Shown here: positions 1-5,468 of the stretch, piece after piece
How the letters are laid out: each line of letters starts with the position of its first letter
Position numbering within the stretch: position 1 is the stretch's first letter
Made by a program: the position numbers and the translations under genes
Notes under the pieces: model-generated
What the model saw: only the letters and a program-made list of their open reading frames with translations
Database searches by the model: none
Told to the model about the DNA's origin: nothing
NCBI GenBank assembly: GCA_946184255.1
Contig: CAMHFA010000088.1
Location: 1-5,468 of the forward strand
DNA from: an uncultured Bacteroidales bacterium
GTDB lineage: Bacteria > Bacteroidota > Bacteroidia > Bacteroidales > UBA932
Direction of reading: 5' to 3'
Length of the DNA stretch: 5,468 nucleotides

Positions 1-86
1 CGTGCAAGCTTTATCTGTTCGCCCACCGTCTGCATCTTCTGTTCCAGTTTACGGGGTAGTTTTGTACCCATTGTTGTTTTACCCAT
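1..86 (-). CDS. N-terminal fragment of a probable XRE/HipB-like helix-turn-helix regulator
   Basis: Only the first 28 codons lie in the window; the gene continues past position 1. Reading from the ATG at 86-84, the peptide begins MGKTTMGTKLPRK and ends with VGEQIKLAR. That last block resembles the opening of the HTH domain in XRE/HipB-type regulators of Bacteroidota (typically LGEQIRLARLRR, followed by the helix-turn-helix). In that group such proteins are often encoded beside hipA-like kinase genes, but no partner is visible here. A second in-frame ATG at 71-69 is an equally possible start. The leader is A/T-rich without a Shine-Dalgarno sequence, and a TATATTTG box lies 28 bp upstream. The DNA-binding helices themselves are outside the window, so the family call rests on about nine residues. 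It could be another coding sequence with a chance match. Confidence 0.5.
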   Translation of the reverse strand, partial: MGKTTMGTKLPRKLEQKMQTVGEQIKLA

Positions 87-113
87 AATATTCACAACAC
101 TTAATTATGTGTG

Positions 114-121
114 CAAATATA
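114..121 (-). promoter_or_regulatory. Candidate -7 promoter box (TATATTTG) for the HTH-like gene
   Basis: Read on the minus strand, this is a perfect match to the Bacteroidota -7 consensus TAnnTTTG. It would start transcription near position 108 and give a leader of roughly 20 bases before the ATG at 86. No clear -33 TTTG element sits at the usual spacing. A second identical TATATTTG lies at 161-154 and could be used instead, with a leader of about 60 bases. The A/T richness raises the chance of accidental matches. Confidence 0.4.
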
Positions 122-139
122 AATGTTTTTATTTATTTT

Positions 140-178
140 ATGATAAGTTATGGCAAATATATTGCTATTTTATATCAT
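140..178. repeat. Nested dyad symmetry, possible operator of the HTH-like regulator
   Basis: Two inverted repeats share the same centre at position 159. The outer pair is ATGATA (140-145) with TATCAT (173-178). The inner pair is ATGGCAA (150-156) with TTGCTAT (162-168), matching at six of seven positions. The distal TATATTTG promoter box (161-154) lies across the centre. Dyads placed like this upstream of XRE-type genes often serve as autoregulatory operators; that role is inferred. The outer arms are A/T-rich, and a chance palindrome is possible. Confidence 0.35.
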
Positions 179-232
179 TATTTAACATTTTCTGTTAATA
201 CAAGAGTACGATCACCGAGCGTTGGTCTGGGG

Positions 233-532
233 TTAGGCATAGAAGGCTTTGTACCATTCGGCGAAGTGGCGGAGGCCGGTTCGCAGTGGAACAAACTCAG
301 GGACCGCAGAGGATTCAGGTACAGCAGAGAAATCAGGGACCGCGGAGAAGCACAGATCAGTCTCCCCAAGCAAATCGGCGTGGGCGGACCAGACCGGTTC
401 GTCGGCATGGCTGCCGCTCTGCGCGAAAAGGATTTCAGCGCAGGGATGGTTCACCAGGATCCTCAGGAGCTCGCCTGCTGTGTAGCCTGCCGCCCCTATG
501 ATCCCAACCTTTATCTTACCGTCGAAAGTCAT
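233..532 (-). pseudogene. argC: argC 5' fragment (N-acyl-gamma-glutamyl-phosphate reductase) joined to an epimerase-like tail
   Basis: Intact ArgC reduces N-acetyl- (or N-succinyl-) glutamyl phosphate with NADPH and is usually about 310-350 residues; this ORF has 99. Residues 7-61 look like the start of ArgC: a beta strand (KIKVGIIG), the NADP-binding turn GAAGYTAGELL at 13-23, and LLGETDLCFS at 54-63. Catalytic cysteine and later domains are missing. Residues 62-79 are three hexapeptides of SAVP type encoded by an 18-bp tandem repeat. Residues 82-99 (PLRTGLRHFAEWYKAFYA) resemble the extreme C-terminus of NAD-dependent nucleotide-sugar epimerases rather than ArgC. The ATG follows the argG stop with no base between (TAG then ATG), as expected for an operon gene, so the 5' end is authentic. 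The product is almost certainly not an active reductase. It may be a true deletion/fusion or an assembly join. Confidence 0.75.
297..350. repeat. Three imperfect 18-bp tandem repeats at the argC break
   Basis: The units are 297-314, 315-332 and 333-350, and each begins TCAGG. By my count they match pairwise at 14-15 of 18 positions. In the minus frame each encodes a hexapeptide: FSAVPD, FSAVPE, then SSAVPE. The repeat preserves frame and lies exactly between the ArgC-like and epimerase-like parts, so it marks the junction. Confidence 0.85.
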
Positions 533-1753
533 CTACAGTTCCTTTTCTAGTTTCTCTCCTTCATCCTTATGGGCAGTGTAATAGACCCTCAGCGGGGTTG
601 AACTGACCTTTATGAAGCCCTTGGCATCCTCACTGGTCCAGCCCTTCTGCATTTCACCATATTCACCGAACTTGGTCTTGACAAGGTCGCAGGGTGAATC
701 CACTCCGACAGTAGAGAACGACCACGGACGGAGTTCCATCGTGACCTTTCCGGTCACGTTCCTCTGGCTTTCTGTAAGCATGGCCTCGATGTCCCTCATA
801 ACCGGCTCAAGGTACTGGCTCTCATGAAGGAACATACCGTACCAATTCGCAACCTGGTCTTTCCAGTACTGCTGCCACTTGCTCAGGGTAAACTTCTCCA
901 GGAACTTGTGGGCAGCCATTATCAGCATCGGAGCTGCCGCCTCGAAACCGACACGTCCCTTTATTCCAATAATAGTGTCGCCGACATGCATGTCGCGGCC
1001 GATGCCGTAAGGAACTGCGATCGACTCAACCTTCTGGATGGCTGCTACCTTGTCAGCGAACTTTTCACCGTTGACCCCGACGATCTCGCCTTTTTCAAAC
1101 TCAATCTCTATAACTTCCGAACCTTCTTTGGTCACCTGCTTGAGATAGGCACTCTCAGGAAGTCCCTGCTTTGAATCCAGGATCTCCCCTCCGCAGATGG
1201 AAGTCCCCCAGAGACCGACATTGTAGGAATATTTCAACTTCTTGAAATCGGCCTTGAAACCGTGTTCGTTTAAATAATCAACCTCGAACTGGCGGGTTAG
1301 AGCCATGTCACGGGTAAGGGTGATTATCTCGATTCCGGGTGCCATCACCAGGAAGGTCATGTCGAAACGTACCTGGTCGTTCCCGGCTCCGGTCGAGCCG
1401 TGGGCGATCGCATCTGCTCCGACCTTCTTGGCATAACGGGCTATGGCCATAGCCTGGAAGATCCTTTCTGAAGAAACCGACACAGGATAGGTCCCGTTAC
1501 GGAGCACATTACCGAAGATCATGTACTTCAGGCTCTTGTCATAGTATTCCTTGGTGACGTCCAGGGTCACATATTCCTTGGCGCCAAGTTCATAGGCCCT
1601 CTTCTCGTTGTCCTTGAGCTGTTCGGGGCTGAAACCACCCGTGTCAGCACAGGCGGCATAGACTTCATATCCCTTTTCTTTTGCCAGATACATCACTGTG
1701 AATGAGGTGTCCAGCCCGCCGCTGTAGGCGACCACGACTTTTTTCTTATCCAT
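533..1753 (-). CDS. argG: Argininosuccinate synthase
   Basis: ArgG joins citrulline and aspartate at the cost of ATP to AMP plus pyrophosphate, giving argininosuccinate, the penultimate arginine intermediate; it is cytosolic and normally a homotetramer. The protein has 406 residues, the usual length. The ATP-pyrophosphatase loop AYSGGLDTS is at residues 9-17. The substrate-binding block GSTGAGNDQVRFD is at 119-131, corresponding to the GxTGKGNDQVRFE block of other ArgG proteins. The block YSYNVGLWGTSICGGEI is at 175-191. The C-terminal region carrying helices and the final oligomerisation tail is complete. The ATG start puts the strand leading into the P-loop at residues 6-9, as expected. The gene lies 11 bp after the GNAT gene, and its TAG stop directly abuts the argC ATG, so it is mid-operon and probably translationally coupled to argC. 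No inactivating change is visible. Confidence 0.97.
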   Translation of the reverse strand: MDKKKVVVAYSGGLDTSFTVMYLAKEKGYEVYAACADTGGFSPEQLKDNEKRAYELGAKEYVTLDVTKEYYDKSLKYMIFGNVLRNGTYPVSVSSERIFQAMAIARYAKKVGADAIAHGSTGAGNDQVRFDMTFLVMAPGIEIITLTRDMALTRQFEVDYLNEHGFKADFKKLKYSYNVGLWGTSICGGEILDSKQGLPESAYLKQVTKEGSEVIEIEFEKGEIVGVNGEKFADKVAAIQKVESIAVPYGIGRDMHVGDTIIGIKGRVGFEAAAPMLIMAAHKFLEKFTLSKWQQYWKDQVANWYGMFLHESQYLEPVMRDIEAMLTESQRNVTGKVTMELRPWSFSTVGVDSPCDLVKTKFGEYGEMQKGWTSEDAKGFIKVSSTPLRVYYTAHKDEGEKLEKEL

Positions 1754-1764
1754 ATCGTCAGTTT

Positions 1765-2370
1765 TTATTGTTCCTTTGATTCCAGAATGGCGATCCTATC
1801 AAGGACTTCCTGAGGGATCTTTGCCGGGAGATGCTCCTCGGGATCGAAGAGCATGCCTGTGCAGATGCAGAACTGCCTGTCCGTCCTCTTGAGGACATCA
1901 ACATTAATGCAGCCCTCGCATCCTTTCCAGAAAGCATCGTCAGTGGTCAGTTCTGCGAAAGTAACAGGCTTGTACCCCAGTTGGGTGTTCATCACCATGA
2001 CGGCCGCTCCGCTGGTAAGACTGAATATCTTAGCATTCGGCCAGCGCGTACGGGCAAGGGAGAAGGTCAGGTCCTTTATCTTCTTTGCCAAGCTGAGCCC
2101 TCTGAAGTCCGGATGGACAATCAGTCCGGAGGTGGTCACATAGCGCTTGTGCTCCCAAGTTTCGATGTAGCTGAAGCCGGCGAACCTGCCCTCGTAAAGG
2201 GCGATCACTGCCTTGGCCTCCTTGATTTTCTGTGCTAGGTACTCCGGTTTCCTTCTGGCGATTCCGGTTCCCCTTACCTTGGCGGCGTTCTCTATAGCCT
2301 CCAGGATTTCCCCGACGTACACGAGATGCTCTTCCGAAGCTACCTCGACGGTAATGTCTTCCAATCTCAT
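1765..2370 (-). CDS. GNAT-family acyltransferase, probable N-acylglutamate synthase of the arginine pathway
   Basis: This 201-residue protein has the GNAT fold. Strands around residues 54-70 and 76-86 lead to the acyl-CoA pyrophosphate loop HPDFRGLSLAKKI at 86-98, a slightly degenerate form of RxxGxG/A. Its place between argR and argG (20 bp and 11 bp gaps) points to the first arginine step, acylation of glutamate, for which no classical argA or argJ is seen in this window. In Bacteroides the pathway is known to use N-succinylated intermediates, so the donor could be succinyl-CoA rather than acetyl-CoA. My recollection is that related Bacteroides proteins were assigned this role from mutant fitness data. 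The C-terminal part carries four cysteines, C151 and C154 (GCEGC) and C168 and C170 (CIC), which could bind a metal. The GNAT call is firm; the substrate is inferred from context. Confidence 0.85.
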   Translation of the reverse strand: MRLEDITVEVASEEHLVYVGEILEAIENAAKVRGTGIARRKPEYLAQKIKEAKAVIALYEGRFAGFSYIETWEHKRYVTTSGLIVHPDFRGLSLAKKIKDLTFSLARTRWPNAKIFSLTSGAAVMVMNTQLGYKPVTFAELTTDDAFWKGCEGCINVDVLKRTDRQFCICTGMLFDPEEHLPAKIPQEVLDRIAILESKEQ

Positions 2371-2390
2371 TGTATAGTTCGTAATTAAGT

Positions 2391-2870
2391 TTAATTCAAT
2401 CTTTTCCTTTCAATCTGCCGGAACAGTTTCCCAAGAGCCTTAAGGAGGTCGTCTCCGCTGAATCCCTCCCTTATGACGAGGAGTATGGTGTCGTCTCCTG
2501 CAATGGTTCCTGCAATCTCCCTCATGGCCCTGGAATCTATCATAGCTGCAACCATGTTGGCATGTCCGGGATGTGTCTTGACGACAGCCACCGGCCTGGA
2601 AAACTCGACACTGACGATGCTGTCAGAAGAATTGAAACCAGTTGCACCCGGTCTGGCAGCAGGACCATTCGAAGAAAGACTGTAATAGTAGCCGGACTCG
2701 TCGTGAAGCTTGGAGATTCCCATCTCTTTGATGTCACGGGAAAGGGTGGCCTGGGCAACCGCCAGTCCCCTCTCGTGAAGCATGGAAGCCAACTCTTCCT
2801 GGTTAGCTATCCTTTTTTCCCGGATCAATTCACGTATAATCCCATGTCTCTCGAGCTTTTCCTTCGCCAT
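2391..2870 (-). CDS. argR: Arginine repressor ArgR
   Basis: ArgR is a hexameric regulator that binds operator boxes when loaded with L-arginine and represses biosynthetic genes. The 159 residues match the usual length of about 150-160. The N-terminal winged helix-turn-helix spans roughly residues 8-55, with the recognition helix ATLSRDIKEMG at 41-51 including the characteristic Ser-Arg pair (44-45). A linker rich in Gly, Ala and Ser follows at about 66-82. The C-terminal arginine-binding/oligomerisation domain includes THPGHANMVAAMID at 99-112 and GTIAGDDTILLVIRE at 121-135, whose Asp-Asp pair contacts arginine in known structures. The ATG at 2870 gives the expected N-terminus. It is the first gene of the leftward arginine operon, divergent from guaA, and box-like sequences just upstream suggest autoregulation. 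All key residues are present. Confidence 0.95.
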   Translation of the reverse strand: MAKEKLERHGIIRELIREKRIANQEELASMLHERGLAVAQATLSRDIKEMGISKLHDESGYYYSLSSNGPAARPGATGFNSSDSIVSVEFSRPVAVVKTHPGHANMVAAMIDSRAMREIAGTIAGDDTILLVIREGFSGDDLLKALGKLFRQIERKRLN

Positions 2871-2871
2871 A

Positions 2872-2885
2872 AGAATTATTATTCA
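2872..2885. promoter_or_regulatory. Candidate ArgR box before argR
   Basis: The sequence AGAATTATTATTCA matches the core of the ARG-box consensus known from Escherichia coli (TGAAT, four A/T bases, ATTCA) at nine of the ten fixed positions. It lies immediately upstream of the argR ATG and just downstream of the predicted transcription start, a position suited to repression. Two weaker candidates (eight of ten, overlapping each other) lie at 2904-2917 and 2915-2928. The region is very A/T-rich, so some matches may be accidental, and the E. coli consensus may not fully apply here. Confidence 0.5.
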
Positions 2886-2895
2886 TGATTTTCCG

Positions 2896-2903
2896 CAAAT
2901 ATA
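2896..2903 (-). promoter_or_regulatory. -7 promoter box (TATATTTG) of the argR operon
   Basis: On the minus strand this is a perfect TAnnTTTG match. Transcription would begin near 2889, leaving a leader of about 19 bases before the argR ATG and placing the best ArgR box within that leader. No convincing -33 TTTG is seen at the usual distance. Confidence 0.55.
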
Positions 2904-2962
2904 CGAATATTCTTTCAAATAATATTCATTATTCATGTATTTTTTTCATACTCTTTTTGTAG

Positions 2963-2970
2963 TAAATTTG
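2963..2970 (+). promoter_or_regulatory. -7 promoter box (TAAATTTG) of guaA
   Basis: This is a perfect TAnnTTTG match 24 bp before the guaA ATG. Transcription would begin near 2977 with a leader of about 18 bases. A T-run at 2940-2946 sits where the -33 TTTG would be, but lacks the G. The leader shows no Shine-Dalgarno sequence. Confidence 0.6.
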
Positions 2971-2994
2971 TGACTGGAAACATCTCATCAATAA

Positions 2995-4578
2995 ATGACG
3001 GAAAAAATCATAATCCTCGACTTCGGTTCCCAGGTCACCCAGCTCATCGGTAGACGTCTCCGCGAACTGAATGTTTTCTGCGAGATCTATCCTTTCAACA
3101 AGGTTCCGGTCCTCGACGAGACCGTAAAGGGAGTGATTCTCTCCGGAAGTCCATGCTCGGTCAGGGATGCAAACGCCCCCCAGATCAACCTTGATGGTAT
3201 CAAGGGCAGTCTTCCCCTTCTGGGAATATGCTATGGCGCCCAGTATCTCGCCTACAAGTACGGGGGCGAAGTTGAAGGATCATTAGCCAGGGAATATGGC
3301 AGGGCGATGCTTGACATCAAGGATCCCTCCTCTCCCCTGCTGACCGGAGTGTCTTCCCGTTCCCAGGTCTGGATGTCACATGGCGACACCATTTCCCGCC
3401 TCCCGGAAGGAGCCAGGGTCATCGCCTCCACGGACAGCGTGGCCAATGCCGCATATTCATTCGAGGGTGAAAAGACTTTCGCAGTCCAGTTCCATCCCGA
3501 GGTCTTCCACACTACTGAAGGATTAAAGATCCTCGGCAACTTTGCCCACTGGATCTGCGGCTGCAAGGGTGACTGGACTCCAGACTCCTACATAGAGACC
3601 ACCGTCACGGCCCTTAAAGAGCAGCTTGGCAATGACAAAGTCATCCTTGGACTCAGCGGAGGAGTGGATTCCACCGTCGCAGGAGTGCTGCTCAACAAGG
3701 CCATCGGACACAACCTGACATGCATCTTCGTCAACAACGGCCTTCTCCGGAAGAATGAATATGAAGACGTCCTCGCCTCCTACAAGGACATGAACCTCAA
3801 CGTTATCGGAGCGGACGCTTCCGAGGATTTCCTAAGGGAACTGGCCGGGGTAACCGAGCCGGAAGCAAAGCGCAAGATCATTGGCCGTCTTTTCGTTGAA
3901 ACTTTCGAGAAGTACGCCAGGCAGATAGAAGGTGTCCGCTGGCTTGCCCAGGGAACCATCTATCCTGATGTTATCGAATCCGCCGGCATAGAAGGCATAG
4001 CCTCAAAGATCAAGTCGCATCACAACGTGGGCGGCCTTCCTGAGAGAATGAATATCAGGATTGTAGAACCCCTCCGTATGCTGTTCAAGGACGAAGTCCG
4101 CCGGGTAGGAAGGGCTCTCGGAATCAAGGAGGAACTGGTCGGAAGGCATCCTTTCCCCGGACCCTCATTAGGGGTAAGGATCATTGGAGACATTACCAAG
4201 GAGAAATTGGATGTTCTGAGAGAAGCAGATGACATATTCATAAAGGGTCTGAGGAATTATGACTGTTCTTCCATGCATCTGCCTTCAGCCTCGGATCCAA
4301 GGGTGGAAGCTACCTGTCTTTACGATGCTATCTGGCAGGCCGGAGTGATCCTGCTGCCTGTAAGGAGCGTAGGAGTGATGGGAGACGAACGGACCTACGA
4401 GAATCCTGTCGCCCTGAGGGCGGTGGTATCTACAGATGCCATGACGGCTGACTGGTTCCACTTCCCCTATGATTTCCTGGCTCAGGTGAGCAATGACATC
4501 ATAAACAAGGTCAAGGGCGTAAACAGGGTGGTATATGACATCTCGTCCAAACCCCCGGCAACAATCGAATGGGAATAG
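2995..4578 (+). CDS. guaA: GMP synthase (glutamine-hydrolysing), two-domain form
   Basis: GuaA converts XMP to GMP using ATP and ammonia taken from glutamine. The 527-residue protein has both halves. The N-terminal class I glutamine amidotransferase (about 1-190) has its nucleophile in GICYG (Cys79), with His167 and Glu169 in VQFHPEV completing the triad. The ATP-pyrophosphatase domain has the P-loop LSGGVDST at 220-227, the block [12 protein letters not shown] at 318-329, and [11 protein letters not shown] at 340-350. The C-terminal dimerisation domain has [11 protein letters not shown] at 385-395 and the standard end KPPATIEWE. Compared with the E. coli protein as I recall it, about 18 extra residues are inserted near 421-441, ahead of [14 protein letters not shown]. 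The start at 2995 places the first strand ([10 protein letters not shown]) correctly at the N-terminus. It is divergent from argR and precedes a second GMP synthase gene. Confidence 0.97.
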   Translation: MTEKIIILDFGSQVTQLIGRRLRELNVFCEIYPFNKVPVLDETVKGVILSGSPCSVRDANAPQINLDGIKGSLPLLGICYGAQYLAYKYGGEVEGSLAREYGRAMLDIKDPSSPLLTGVSSRSQVWMSHGDTISRLPEGARVIASTDSVANAAYSFEGEKTFAVQFHPEVFHTTEGLKILGNFAHWICGCKGDWTPDSYIETTVTALKEQLGNDKVILGLSGGVDSTVAGVLLNKAIGHNLTCIFVNNGLLRKNEYEDVLASYKDMNLNVIGADASEDFLRELAGVTEPEAKRKIIGRLFVETFEKYARQIEGVRWLAQGTIYPDVIESAGIEGIASKIKSHHNVGGLPERMNIRIVEPLRMLFKDEVRRVGRALGIKEELVGRHPFPGPSLGVRIIGDITKEKLDVLREADDIFIKGLRNYDCSSMHLPSASDPRVEATCLYDAIWQAGVILLPVRSVGVMGDERTYENPVALRAVVSTDAMTADWFHFPYDFLAQVSNDIINKVKGVNRVVYDISSKPPATIEWE

Positions 4579-4597
4579 TTTTAAATTAATAGCAGAT

Positions 4598-5468
4598 ATG
4601 TCTACAAGCAACGTTCGTCCCGCGGATATGGAGCGGATCACGACAGCCGAACTGGCTCAAAAATTCATCGAAGAACAGATTAAGGAACTGCGTGCCCAAA
4701 TTGGCGACAAGAAGGTTTTGCTCGCCTTGTCAGGCGGTGTGGATTCCTCAGTGGTCGCGGCTTTGCTGATCAAGGCCGTTGGTAAGCAACTGGTTTCAGT
4801 ACATGTCAATCATGGACTCCTTCGCAAAGGTGAGCCTGAGCAGGTGGTAAGGGTCTTCCGTGATGAACTCGGAGCCAACCTGGTTTACGTTGACGCCGTT
4901 GACCGTTTCCTCGACAAACTGGCCGGTGTTGCTGATCCCGAGCAGAAACGTAAGATCATCGGCGCCGAATTCATCCGTGTGTTCGAGGAAGAGGCCCGCA
5001 AACTTGACGGAATCAGTTTCCTTGCCCAGGGCACGATCTATCCCGACATTATCGAATCCGGACCTGTAAAATCCCACCACAATGTGGGCGGTCTGCCTGA
5101 AGACCTGCAGTTTGAACTCGTCGAGCCAATCAAGCTCCTTTTCAAGGACGAGGTCCGGGTAGTCGGCAAGGAACTGGGCTTGCCCGACAACATGGTCTTC
5201 CGCCAGCCGTTCCCCGGTCCGGGACTGGGTGTCCGCTGCACCGGTGCAATTACCCGCGACAGGCTGGAGGCCCTTCGTGAGAGCGACGCCATCTTGCGTG
5301 AGGAATTTGCCAAGAATGGCCTTGAGGGCAAGGTGTGGCAGTATTTCACCATAGTTCCCGACTACAAGTCAACCGGAGTAAAGGACAACAAACGCAGCTG
5401 GGACTGGCCGGTCATCATCCGTGCCGTCAATACCCGCGACGCCATGACCGCCACCATCGAGGAGATTC
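4598..5468 (+). CDS. Second GMP synthase gene: stand-alone ATP-pyrophosphatase/C-terminal subunit, 3' end outside the window
   Basis: The 290 codons present (from ATG at 4598) encode a GuaA-type ATP-pyrophosphatase with no glutamine amidotransferase domain before it. Visible motifs are LSGGVDSS at 44-51, [15 protein letters not shown] at 70-84, [12 protein letters not shown] at 143-154, [12 protein letters not shown] at 158-169, and [12 protein letters not shown] at 202-213. [17 protein letters not shown] at 245-261 and [20 protein letters not shown] at 269-288 begin the dimerisation domain. This resembles the roughly 310-320-residue single-domain GMP synthases found in Clostridia and some other bacteria, so perhaps 25-30 residues are missing beyond the window. 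The gap from guaA is 19 bp, suggesting co-transcription. Alone it could use free ammonia or borrow an amidotransferase partner. An in-frame ATG at 4628 (Met11) is an alternative start. The family is certain; its division of labour with the upstream guaA is unknown. Confidence 0.93.
   Translation, partial: MSTSNVRPADMERITTAELAQKFIEEQIKELRAQIGDKKVLLALSGGVDSSVVAALLIKAVGKQLVSVHVNHGLLRKGEPEQVVRVFRDELGANLVYVDAVDRFLDKLAGVADPEQKRKIIGAEFIRVFEEEARKLDGISFLAQGTIYPDIIESGPVKSHHNVGGLPEDLQFELVEPIKLLFKDEVRVVGKELGLPDNMVFRQPFPGPGLGVRCTGAITRDRLEALRESDAILREEFAKNGLEGKVWQYFTIVPDYKSTGVKDNKRSWDWPVIIRAVNTRDAMTATIEEI

Larger units (their letters stand above)
87..232. other. A/T-rich intergenic region between the broken argC and the HTH-like gene
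   Basis: These 146 bases carry no credible gene. Both flanking genes are on the minus strand, so this is the upstream region of the HTH-like gene and the downstream region of the argC-like ORF. It holds two TATATTTG boxes on the minus strand and a nested dyad centred at 159, listed separately. I found no hairpin followed by a T-run that would end transcription after the argC-like ORF. Confidence 0.7.

Noticed and set aside
212..224. Small hairpin ACCGA-GCG-TTGGT as a terminator after the argC-like ORF
   Set aside because: The stem is only five pairs, one of them G-T on the plus strand and a mismatch on the transcribed sense, and no T-run follows in the direction of transcription.
107..550. 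A 147-codon plus-strand open frame crossing the argC fragment
   Set aside because: It runs antisense to the argC-like ORF and through A/T-rich intergenic DNA, its residues match no family I recognise, and the minus-strand reading is strongly supported by the argG-argC arrangement.
2940..2946. T-run as a terminator between argR and guaA
   Set aside because: The genes are divergent, so no transcript should end here, and no GC-rich stem precedes the run; it fits an upstream promoter element better.
4579..4597. The second GMP synthase gene as a frameshifted continuation of guaA
   Set aside because: The first gene ends with the normal family C-terminus PPATIEWE and a stop, and the second restarts with its own N-terminus and full P-loop, so they are two separate genes.
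4285..4641. A 118-codon minus-strand open frame over the 3' end of guaA
   Set aside because: It is antisense to the conserved C-terminal domain of GuaA and the start of the next gene, with no recognisable domain; it is a shadow of real coding sequence.
1..5468. CRISPR arrays, insertion sequences, tRNA or rRNA genes, riboswitch-like leaders
   Set aside because: No spaced direct repeats, transposase-like frames with terminal inverted repeats, or recognisable RNA gene sequences were found on reading both strands; the gaps between genes are mostly too short to hold them.

Overview
The window looks like a chromosomal segment of a Bacteroidota (probably Bacteroidales) bacterium. Three things suggest this. 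No ribosome binding site of Shine-Dalgarno type is visible before any start; the starts sit behind A/T-rich leaders instead. Perfect TAnnTTTG -7 promoter boxes lie upstream of guaA, argR and a regulator gene. The gene order argR - GNAT acyltransferase - argG - argC is one I know from Bacteroides-type arginine clusters. This taxonomic call is inference from sequence style, not a database match.

Layout. Positions 1-86 (minus) hold the first 28 codons of a gene resembling the N-terminus of XRE/HipB-like helix-turn-helix regulators. Positions 87-232 are A/T-rich and non-coding, with candidate promoters and a nested dyad. Positions 233-2870 (minus) are an arginine operon, read in transcription order as argR (2870-2391), a GNAT acyltransferase probably making N-acylglutamate (2370-1765), argG (1753-533), and then an argC that starts normally but breaks after about 61 codons (532-233). 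Positions 2871-2994 are a divergent promoter region with ArgR-box-like sequences. On the plus strand, guaA, a complete two-domain GMP synthase (2995-4578), is followed 19 bp later by a second GMP synthase gene. That gene has only the ATP-pyrophosphatase and C-terminal parts and runs off the window end (4598-5468).

How the genes fit together. ArgR presumably senses arginine and represses its own operon. The GNAT would perform the first committed step (N-acylation of glutamate), ArgC the NADPH-dependent reduction of N-acylglutamyl phosphate, and ArgG the condensation of citrulline with aspartate. The divergent guaA pair concerns purine synthesis (XMP to GMP).

The main anomaly is the argC locus. 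Its N-terminal Rossmann segment runs into three imperfect 18-bp tandem repeats and then into a short tail resembling the C-terminus of NAD-dependent nucleotide-sugar epimerases. This is either a real deletion/fusion that would inactivate ArgC or an assembly chimera. The second point of interest is the tandem pair of GMP synthases of different architecture. I see no CRISPR array, insertion sequence, tRNA or rRNA, and no convincing new defence or mobile system.
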